Assembly (NCBI GenBank): GCA_021781255.1
Contig: JAJXXG010000287.1
Location: 1 to 5,450, forward strand
Length of the DNA: 5,450 nt
Direction: 5' to 3'
DNA from: Acidobacteriota bacterium
Lineage (GTDB): Bacteria > Acidobacteriota > Terriglobia > Terriglobales > Acidobacteriaceae
A model generated the notes under the pieces. That model did not search any database. It saw only the letters and a program-made list of their open reading frames with translations, and was not told the DNA's origin. The translations under genes were made by a program, and so were the position numbers. This document shows, piece by piece, positions 1 through 5,450 of the stretch (its first letter is position 1; each line of letters begins with the position of its first letter).

Positions 1-280
1 ATGATCAAGAACTCGTTTCTTGTTAGGAAAAATCCACTCAGCAGTTGCGGCTTCGAGATATATCTACTGTGGTTTTGCTGTAGGCGTGCCGTCTGGCGCC
101 GACCTCGGCGAGCGCATTCTTTGGCCTTTGCCAAGACTCCGCCGTCGAGTCCTCAATCTCGAACATTGCCGACCATACTACAACAACACAGACCGTCTAC
201 ATCTCCGACGCATTGGATATCGACGACGAGGGCGTTCGTGGCGGAAATAATCCCGTAAAACGTGCATTCGAAGCCTTGCG
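1..280. other. Left-edge stretch with no assignable gene
   Basis: This stretch lies downstream of the hydrolase stop codon and runs to the window edge. All six frames were considered. Several short open frames exist, including a plus-strand frame open from the left edge to about 258 and a minus-strand ATG frame at 166-38 of 42 codons. None gives a recognisable motif, and none has a convincing ribosome binding site. The plus-strand frame 3 is open from about 84 to 374 and has a mildly protein-like stretch rich in Asp, Thr and Ile at about 160-245. However, it lacks an obvious ATG and runs into the 3' end of the hydrolase on the other strand, so it is more likely chance or a decayed gene. No clear intrinsic terminator for the hydrolase is visible. 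Confidence 0.5.
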
Positions 281-1996
281 TCATCCGGCCGTTTCCCCAA
301 TCGGATTCACCTTGGTTGGTTTCGGTGGAATCACCGGAACCAAAAGGTGCGAGTCATATTGTCCACCCGTATAGATCCGGTGATGCCCACGGTTCACCGT
401 ATCCTCATGGCGGTAATAGATTGGAGCTACGATTTTGGAATACTTCTGTAGATCCGTGCCTTGCACAATGAGCTTTAACTTTTCACCCGCTTCAAAGCGC
501 GTGCCCGAAGGCCAGATCTCGATTTCCAGGGGCACAATCTCACCGGGCTTGAGCTTCAGCTCACGCCGATGGGCCAGCACGGGCTGATGTTCGGTGGATT
601 TTTCGCGGTCGAGCTCGCGATGCGATGCCCGCAACCAGCCTAGAGCAACAGGTCCGTCGTCGAAGAAGGCATAAAACGCAAACGGCACGAAGTTGCCTTT
701 GGCATCGAACTTGTAGATTCCGACAAAAATATCCATGTCATCGGCGTCGTCGGCCGCCATAAATACCTTCAGCTTCACGTGCCCAATGAGTTCGGTCGGT
801 TTCGCAAAGGCGATCTCGAACTCCGCGCGATGCGCACCCGGTCCGCCGCCCATCGCGTTATAGCTACAGAATGAGGCTTCCCCCACCGGGCTCGACTGCA
901 TGGCGCCGTGCTTCGCATCCAGGTAGAGTTTCCGATATTCGGTCCTCGCTATGGGCCATTCATCTTCGGCTCGCAGGCTACCGACGAAGTATTTCTCGCG
1001 TGCCTCCAGGCGCACTTTCGGCCACTCCGTCACGGGCGACGGAACACCCTTGAGGAAGTAGTCGAAGAACTCCTGCAAGAGCTTTACATTTTCCGGTTGG
1101 TAGTAATGGGCCCATTTCTTCCGCCCATGAACGAGTAGCCATTTTTGCGAAGAGGCAATCTTCTCGAACCCCCTTATCGTGCCGCGCAGGTGCAAACCCT
1201 GATCTGCCCAGCAGGCAACCACAAAGGCAGGAGCGTTGATTTTGGTAAAGTCCGCCGCCTTGGATTCCCAGAATGCGTCATACCAAGGGTGTTCCTGGGT
1301 TTCTCTAAGTAGATCCTCAATGGTCGCGCCGGCGCTGCAGCCCCAGCTATCGGCAAGTCTGGGCCAGAACCCAGTGTCTGGAATGCCTCCGTGGCGAGCT
1401 ACTTCGCGATAAGTGTCATTAAATCCCTCCCAGATGTTCATCGCCGCCAAATGGGGCGGGTGGAGTTCTGCTACACGCCACTGCAGTTGCGAAAGGTACG
1501 AGACGCCGGAGAGACCCACCTTGCCATTGCTCCAGGATTGCGTGCCGGCCCACTCAATCAGGTCATAGAAATCCTGTGCCTCTTCCGGCGAAAGCAAAGT
1601 AGCGATTCCCTGCGAGTACCAGGTTCCGCGGATGTCCGCATTCACGATGGCGTAGCCGCGCGTCACCCAATAGACAGGATCGGGACCTTCGAAGGTTGCG
1701 TAGCGCGAGACCATGCCCGGCGTGACTTCGCAAGCCGGGTTAGCTTCATAGATTCCGATTCCATTCTGATGCTTGCCGTAAGGCGTCCAGGCAATGATCG
1801 GCGGGGCTGGCTTCTCTTCGGGAGGACGAAAAACGTCAACATAGATCTCGATCCCATCGCGCATGCGCACCTTCACGTTGCGCTCGATGAGCATGCCATT
1901 TTCGATGCTGTGGCTGTATACCGGCGGCGGAGCACCCCGTTCGCCGGGTCTCCCGTAAGGCTCGCGAAATCGATACTCGAAACCTCTGGACTTCAT
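281..1996 (-). CDS. CocE/NonD family alpha/beta hydrolase (X-Pro dipeptidyl-peptidase S15-like acylase/esterase)
   Basis: This is a complete gene of 571 residues, a normal length for the CocE/NonD family, whose members are serine hydrolases that cleave esters or amides such as acyl esters and beta-lactam side chains. Residues about 35-315 form the S15-type alpha/beta-hydrolase core with its helical cap. A TPYGK motif at 71-75 carries Tyr72, the expected oxyanion-hole tyrosine. ADIRGT follows at 120-125, and the nucleophile elbow G-V-S-Y (164-167) gives Ser166. The CWADQG stretch at 262-267 supplies the likely acid Asp265. The catalytic histidine is either His290 or His297. Residues about 325-555 match the C-terminal beta jelly-roll domain (PF08530-type), including the WPSGTRFEAGEKL segment. 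There is no signal peptide or membrane segment, so it is probably cytoplasmic. The start at 1996 is chosen because an AAGGAG site lies 8 bases upstream and homology-like sequence begins just after it. The frame stays open for 84 more codons to an ATG at 2248, but that extension is Arg/Gly/Pro-rich, low in family character, and would cover the putative promoter. The family call is firm. The substrate is unknown. Confidence 0.93.
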   Translation of the reverse strand: MKSRGFEYRFREPYGRPGERGAPPPVYSHSIENGMLIERNVKVRMRDGIEIYVDVFRPPEEKPAPPIIAWTPYGKHQNGIGIYEANPACEVTPGMVSRYATFEGPDPVYWVTRGYAIVNADIRGTWYSQGIATLLSPEEAQDFYDLIEWAGTQSWSNGKVGLSGVSYLSQLQWRVAELHPPHLAAMNIWEGFNDTYREVARHGGIPDTGFWPRLADSWGCSAGATIEDLLRETQEHPWYDAFWESKAADFTKINAPAFVVACWADQGLHLRGTIRGFEKIASSQKWLLVHGRKKWAHYYQPENVKLLQEFFDYFLKGVPSPVTEWPKVRLEAREKYFVGSLRAEDEWPIARTEYRKLYLDAKHGAMQSSPVGEASFCSYNAMGGGPGAHRAEFEIAFAKPTELIGHVKLKVFMAADDADDMDIFVGIYKFDAKGNFVPFAFYAFFDDGPVALGWLRASHRELDREKSTEHQPVLAHRRELKLKPGEIVPLEIEIWPSGTRFEAGEKLKLIVQGTDLQKYSKIVAPIYYRHEDTVNRGHHRIYTGGQYDSHLLVPVIPPKPTKVNPIGETAG

Positions 1997-2004
1997 GGTT
2001 CTCG

Positions 2005-2010
2005 CTCCTT
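2005..2010 (-). promoter_or_regulatory. Ribosome binding site of the CocE/NonD hydrolase
   Basis: On the minus strand this reads AAGGAG, a near-perfect Shine-Dalgarno core, with 8 bases between it and the ATG at 1996-1994. It decides the start codon in favour of the 571-residue form over the longer in-frame ATG at 2248. Confidence 0.8.
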
Positions 2011-2062
2011 TTGCCCCCAAAAGCGTTAACCGGGGTTTCCATTTGGCTTCCTGGTCGCGGCA

Positions 2063-2090
2063 AGTATACGCTTTTGAGCCATTCTGGCCA
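2063..2090 (-). promoter_or_regulatory. Candidate sigma70-type promoter for the hydrolase
   Basis: On the minus strand a -10 hexamer TATACT (2068-2063, 5 of 6 to consensus) is preceded at 16 bases by TGGCCA (2090-2085, 4 of 6 to TTGACA). Transcription would begin near 2056, giving a leader of about 60 bases before the ATG at 1996. Its position fits well and the -10 is good, but the -35 is weak and no experimental support exists. Confidence 0.35.
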
Positions 2091-2475
2091 GATGATTTCT
2101 CGGGAGTTGGTTCTGCGAGTGGCCCCCCCAAGGCGCGCCGGGGGATGAAACTCGGGTCGGTTCCCTGGCGTCGAGCGCAGATAACCCTTCCCGCGAGCAC
2201 TTTATCAGACACCTTTCCTCCATCTCCTGCATCAGCACCCAGGCTCACCAGACAAAGCGGCGGCGAACTTCCTCAACTGAGCCTTTAAATGGGAGTGGAC
2301 TTTGCCATCGTGCATCGGGGCCTCTCCGGGTGAATGAATTTTCTTGGTCGAAAGTCCCTTCTACCGCGGATTGCGCCCCCCTCCCAGCTATCGTGTGCTA
2401 TAACCAATTCCTCTATAAAGGGCAATCTCTACCCTCGCTCAAAATGCGGGGATTTCCTGCGAAAGTTGTGAACCT

Positions 2476-2631
2476 ATGAAATACACAATTGACGACCGAC
2501 AAATTCTGTGTTATCAACACGGCAAGGTAGACTTTGCGTGGCATGGTATGCCTCTCCTTTCCCCGAAGGCGGATAACGAGAAAATTGTGCACGGAAACGC
2601 GGAAAAGGCGTTTCACATCTCCGATGCCTGA
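2476..2631 (+). pseudogene. Remnant of an amidohydrolase_2 family gene (C-terminal end only)
   Basis: A 51-codon open frame runs from an ATG at 2476 to TGA at 2629-2631. Residues about 25-48 contain MPLLSPKADNEKIVHGNAEK followed by AFHI. This matches the pattern that closes amidohydrolase_2 proteins (PF04909) of the gamma-resorcylate decarboxylase/ACMSD type: a (L)PLS segment, a charged D-x-E-K-I stretch, then (H)GNAE and an aromatic residue. In that family it forms the last helix after the metal-binding barrel. Complete members are roughly 300-370 residues, so about 85% or more is missing, including every metal-binding His and Asp. No ribosome binding site precedes the ATG, and the frame upstream meets a stop at 2416-2418 without adding family-like sequence. 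The probable explanation is a deleted or decayed gene. A coincidental match or a tiny real protein remains possible. The frame points the same way as the receptor gene 183 bases downstream. Confidence 0.5.
2489..2517 (+). promoter_or_regulatory. Possible sigma70-type promoter reading towards the receptor gene
   Basis: TTGACG (2489-2494, 5 of 6 to the -35 consensus) and TATCAA (2512-2517, 4 of 6 to the -10 consensus) are separated by exactly 17 bases. A start near 2524 would leave a leader of about 290 bases before the receptor ATG, which is long, and the site lies inside the amidohydrolase remnant. It is the best-spaced match I found on this side of the gap, but the -10 is weak and chance is a real alternative. 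Confidence 0.2.
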
Positions 2632-2814
2632 GGACTACGAGACGCAAGTACTACCAACCAAACGAACAAAAGCAGGAGACAACTGAAAAAGAAGTCTGAC
2701 CAACGCTTTGTCCGACCCAGCTGACGGTTAAGAGCGGTCGTCAACTTTCTCTGACACACTCGCAGATCGAAAGAGCATACGCGCTCTGAACCGCCTTGGA
2801 AAAGAGGAGAGAGC
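2632..2814 (+). other. 5' leader region of the TonB-receptor-like gene
   Basis: This stretch lies between the amidohydrolase remnant and the receptor start. It is rich in A and G on the plus strand around 2640-2700, with no gene visible. A small inverted repeat (AGAGC at 2772-2776 and GCTCT at 2783-2787, 6-base loop) lies about 30 bases before the receptor start and could form a short hairpin in the leader. No riboswitch or clear operator was recognised. Confidence 0.35.
2804..2810 (+). promoter_or_regulatory. Ribosome binding site of the TonB-receptor-like gene
   Basis: The sequence GAGGAGA contains AGGAG at 2805-2809, 5 bases before the ATG at 2815. It supports that start over the out-of-frame ATG at 2822. 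Confidence 0.75.
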
Positions 2815-5450
2815 ATGATTCATGAAGTTGTCGGGCAGGAGCACAATTCAGGTCGCCAGTTACGGACGCGGCGGCTGCGCGGGGTCGCAGCGGGAGGGCT
2901 GAGCATAGTCGCGGCCTTTCTGTTTGTCTGCCTTCCTCTGTTCTCACAAATTAACACCGGACGCATACTGGGAATCATTACGGACCAGAGCGGCAGCGTG
3001 ATTGTCGGCGCCACCGTAACCATTAAAGACGTACAGAGAGGCATCACGAGAACGTTTACCACCGACAGCAGCGGACAGTATGTGGTCCCAAGCCTGCTTC
3101 CGGGAACATATCTGGCGCGCGCTACGGCCAAGGGCTTCAAGACGGTACAGTACTCGAATATCTTGGTGGAGGTCGGCAAGGACTACCGCGCTGACATTAC
3201 CCTCCCGCCTGGAGAAGTCGAGCAGACGGTTACCGTTACTGGGGCGGCACCTCTGGTGGATACTACGAGCGCCACGCTGGGCGGCACGCTGAGTAACACC
3301 GCGATCAACAATCTGCCCCTCAACGGCGGGAACTTTCAGTACCTGATCACGCTGCGGCCAGGGGTAATGATTCAGCCGGGCGGCAGCGCCTGGACGCAGA
3401 GCACTAATGGCCTGCGGGCGGGCGAAACAATCTATTACGTCGATGGCATGATGGACAACGATTACAGCGTTGGCTGGACGGTGGTGAACGCGCCCAGCCC
3501 GATCACTGAAGCCAGCACGGTTCTGCCCACCGACGCCATTCAGGAGTTCAACCTCGAACAGAACCCCAAGGCGGAATATGGCTGGAAGCCGGGCGAAGTG
3601 ATCAATGTCGGGGTTAAATCAGGCACCAATCGGCTGCACGGCACCGCATTTGCCTTCGGGCGCGACGGGGCCTGGGATGCGCGCAACTACTTCAACACTT
3701 CTCCCGCCCCCCAACTACCCCTGACCATGGAAACCTTCGGCGGCACCGTAGGCGGCCCGATCATCAAAGACAAGCTGTTTTACTTTGCCGGCTATGAAGG
3801 GCGTCGCGACACCATTGGCAACGCCTTCAGTCTCGGCGTCCCTGAAACGGTTTCGCAAGCGACCGAGGCGAATCCCGCCGGTGACCCGGCCAACAGCATT
3901 CCAGATGCGGAAGCAGCGCTCACTGCGGCAAGTGTGCCCATCAGTCCGGCCACTCTGAAGCTCCTCACGCTGTTCCCCGCGAACCCCACGAGTTCGCCCA
4001 CCCAAGTCCTGGGCTTCCCGAACACGGACCGGACCGATAACGTGGTCTTGAAGTTAAACTACTCGATCAACAGCCACAACACTCTCGCCGCCATGTTATT
4101 CATTGGCGACTACTTTGGGATCGGCGAGGACCGAGCCTATGTAAACCCCATCTTCGACACAGACCTTCCCGGACGGAGCGTGACCGGCAACTATAGCTGG
4201 ATCTGGACGCCCAATTCCCGCTGGGTGAATGAGGTCCGGTTCGGTTTTAACCGGATGTACCAAGCGCTCATCAATGGGGATATTGGTGTACCGGCGTCCA
4301 GTTACGGCCTGAACACGGGCATCACTTCTCCGGGCGGGCTACCGGCGATCAACATCGGCGCCTCTTACGAGCTGGGAACCAGCTTTACCCGCCCGGACTA
4401 TAACGGTCCCTCGCCGCTCTATGACGGCGCGGACAACGTTTCTTACGTGCGCGGCCGGCATACCTTGAAATTTGGCTATGAGATGTCGCACATCAGGTCT
4501 GACGAGGGCGGCTTCGCCCTGGCGCGCGGCTGGATCAACTTTTTTGGAGGGGGCACGCCGCAGATTGAAAACTCCACTGCTTTGGAGGATTTCCTCGCAG
4601 GCAATTCGACCTTTGCCCTGCATTTGGAGGGCAATGTGGAACGTCACCTGAACTCATGGGCCTTTATGCCCTTCATTCAGGACGACTGGCGCGTCACGAA
4701 GCGCTTGACCTTCAACCTGGGACTGCGCTACGAATACTTTACCCCGCCCTCGGAAAGCAACGGCCTGATAGGGAACTTTTGTCCCAACCTGCCCAATAAC
4801 TTAGGCGTCACCTCCTGCCCGACGCTCGGACTCGAGCAGGTTGGCAAGCAGATCAGTAGCATTTTCGAGCCTGACCGCAAGAATTTTTCGCCCCGGTTTG
4901 GCATCTCCTGGGATCCCACGGGGAATGGGACCACGGCGATTCGAGCGGGAGGCGGCCTGATGTACGATCATCCATTTCTGGGCGAATGGGACAACCAATT
5001 GGCCGAACAGAATGGCCCCTTCACCGGTATCGGCACCATCCCTACGGGCTTCTTACTCAACGGAACGCCCGGGCCCGGCAAGATCAACAGCGGCAGTGTA
5101 GTTTCCTTCCCCAGCGCGGGCACAGGCCCCGGCCAGTGGGATGGGGTGGTCTTTCCACCCGCTGTCTTGCAGTGCACCACTGACAGTCCTTGCGGCTTCA
5201 TGGGCGTGGTGCCTAACTGGAAGACTCCGTACGTCATTAACTGGAACTTAGGCGTTCAGCACAGCTTTACCGGCTCGCTGGCACTGGATGTCGAATACGT
5301 CGGCAACCACGGCAAGGAGATGCCCACCATCACGAACGTTAACCAGCCCGTGAACGGCGTGGCGCCTTATGCGGCAGAGTTCCCGTATCTGGGCGCGATC
5401 GATATGATGTCGAACATTGGATTTTCCAATTACAACGGCCTGCAGGTTAC
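2815..5450 (+). CDS. TonB-dependent receptor-like outer-membrane protein with N-terminal carboxypeptidase-regulatory-like domain (Oar-like), 3' end cut by window
   Basis: The frame is open for 878 codons and leaves the window without a stop. Relatives are usually about 1,000-1,200 residues, so perhaps 150-300 are missing. Residues 1-45 look like a signal peptide: a long basic start with RTRRLR at 17-22, a hydrophobic core at about 25-43, and likely cleavage near LFSQ (42-45). A carboxypeptidase-regulatory-like beta sandwich follows at about 48-130 (GRILGIITDQSG, DSSGQYVVPSLLPGTY). EQTVTVTG at 136-143 resembles a TonB box or plug entry. The plug covers about 145-275 (LPLNGGNFQYL; YYVDGM at 207-212; AIQEFN; VKSGTNRLHGTAF). 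The signature FGGTVGGPI at 308-316 and the KDKLFYFAGYEGRR stretch at 318-331 open the barrel. Later barrel strands include DDWRVTKRLTFNLGLRYEYF near 623-642, FSPRFGISW near 691 and YVINWNLGVQHSF near 806, and the window ends in the SNYNGLQV motif typical of this group. It acts in the outer membrane, probably as a TonB-powered importer or surface protein. The substrate cannot be read from sequence. It is divergent from the hydrolase. Confidence 0.93.
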   Translation, partial: MIHEVVGQEHNSGRQLRTRRLRGVAAGGLSIVAAFLFVCLPLFSQINTGRILGIITDQSGSVIVGATVTIKDVQRGITRTFTTDSSGQYVVPSLLPGTYLARATAKGFKTVQYSNILVEVGKDYRADITLPPGEVEQTVTVTGAAPLVDTTSATLGGTLSNTAINNLPLNGGNFQYLITLRPGVMIQPGGSAWTQSTNGLRAGETIYYVDGMMDNDYSVGWTVVNAPSPITEASTVLPTDAIQEFNLEQNPKAEYGWKPGEVINVGVKSGTNRLHGTAFAFGRDGAWDARNYFNTSPAPQLPLTMETFGGTVGGPIIKDKLFYFAGYEGRRDTIGNAFSLGVPETVSQATEANPAGDPANSIPDAEAALTAASVPISPATLKLLTLFPANPTSSPTQVLGFPNTDRTDNVVLKLNYSINSHNTLAAMLFIGDYFGIGEDRAYVNPIFDTDLPGRSVTGNYSWIWTPNSRWVNEVRFGFNRMYQALINGDIGVPASSYGLNTGITSPGGLPAINIGASYELGTSFTRPDYNGPSPLYDGADNVSYVRGRHTLKFGYEMSHIRSDEGGFALARGWINFFGGGTPQIENSTALEDFLAGNSTFALHLEGNVERHLNSWAFMPFIQDDWRVTKRLTFNLGLRYEYFTPPSESNGLIGNFCPNLPNNLGVTSCPTLGLEQVGKQISSIFEPDRKNFSPRFGISWDPTGNGTTAIRAGGGLMYDHPFLGEWDNQLAEQNGPFTGIGTIPTGFLLNGTPGPGKINSGSVVSFPSAGTGPGQWDGVVFPPAVLQCTTDSPCGFMGVVPNWKTPYVINWNLGVQHSFTGSLALDVEYVGNHGKEMPTITNVNQPVNGVAPYAAEFPYLGAIDMMSNIGFSNYNGLQV

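Larger units (their letters stand above)
1997..2475. other. Intergenic region upstream of the hydrolase, no gene supported
   Basis: Apart from the hydrolase ribosome binding site and candidate promoter, I see no supported gene in this stretch. Long frames are open on both strands (for example the 84-codon upstream extension of the hydrolase frame, and a plus-strand frame from 1995 to 2288). Their translations are low-complexity, rich in Pro, Arg, Ser and Gly, with no motif and no ribosome binding site, so they look like chance open frames in fairly GC-rich DNA. If the amidohydrolase remnant to the right was once a full gene, its missing 5' part would have lain here, but no further piece of it could be recognised. 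Confidence 0.5.

Noticed and set aside
6..22. Perfect inverted repeat CAAGAA / 5-base loop / TTCTTG, considered as a terminator
   Set aside because: The stem is short and AT-rich and has no T-run on either side, so it does not qualify as an intrinsic terminator.
38..166. Minus-strand ATG frame of 42 codons downstream of the hydrolase
   Set aside because: No ribosome binding site and no recognisable motif. Its length is well within chance.
1391..2029. Plus-strand open frame of 212 codons
   Set aside because: It lies antisense within the well-supported hydrolase gene, is Arg/His-rich as expected of a shadow frame, and has no family features.
1995..2288. Plus-strand open frame of 97 codons beginning opposite the hydrolase start
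   Set aside because: No ribosome binding site and a low-complexity composition without motifs. It overlaps the promoter and leader of the hydrolase on the other strand.
2708..2733. TTGTCC and TTAAGA considered as a -35/-10 pair for the receptor gene
   Set aside because: The spacer is only 14 bases and both hexamers are weak.
3715..4025. Minus-strand open frames of 96 and 77 codons
   Set aside because: Both are antisense shadows of the continuous receptor frame, with no motifs of their own.

Overview
The window most likely comes from a member of the Acidobacteriota (Solibacter/Bryobacter- or terriglobal-type soil bacteria). The strongest evidence is the large outer-membrane protein on the right. 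It has the build that is heavily expanded in that phylum: a signal peptide, a carboxypeptidase-regulatory-like domain, a TonB-receptor plug and an Oar-like barrel. This is an inference from family knowledge and no database search was run. I see no tRNA, rRNA, CRISPR array, insertion sequence or phage gene.

Layout, left to right. Positions 1-280 hold no gene I can name. Positions 281-1996 (minus strand) encode a complete CocE/NonD-type alpha/beta hydrolase of 571 residues, with a good ribosome binding site and a plausible sigma70-type promoter upstream. Positions 1997-2814 are a long divergent intergenic stretch. Inside it, at about 2476-2631 on the plus strand, is a 51-codon open frame whose C-terminal half reads like the extreme C-terminus of an amidohydrolase_2 (gamma-resorcylate decarboxylase/ACMSD-type) protein. 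I take it as the remnant of a mostly deleted gene. From 2815 to the right edge the plus strand encodes the TonB-dependent receptor-like protein, which is cut off by the window end after 878 codons.

How they may work together: the hydrolase is predicted to be cytoplasmic and to cleave an ester or amide bond. The TonB-receptor-like protein is an outer-membrane transporter or surface protein of unknown substrate. With the decayed amidohydrolase between them, the locus could be a worn-down uptake-and-hydrolysis cluster for a small organic compound, but nothing in the sequence names the substrate or proves a functional link. The two intact genes are transcribed divergently, so any shared control would act in the 818-base gap. 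I see no clearly novel system here. The most informative points are the amidohydrolase relic and the variant catalytic-histidine region of the hydrolase.
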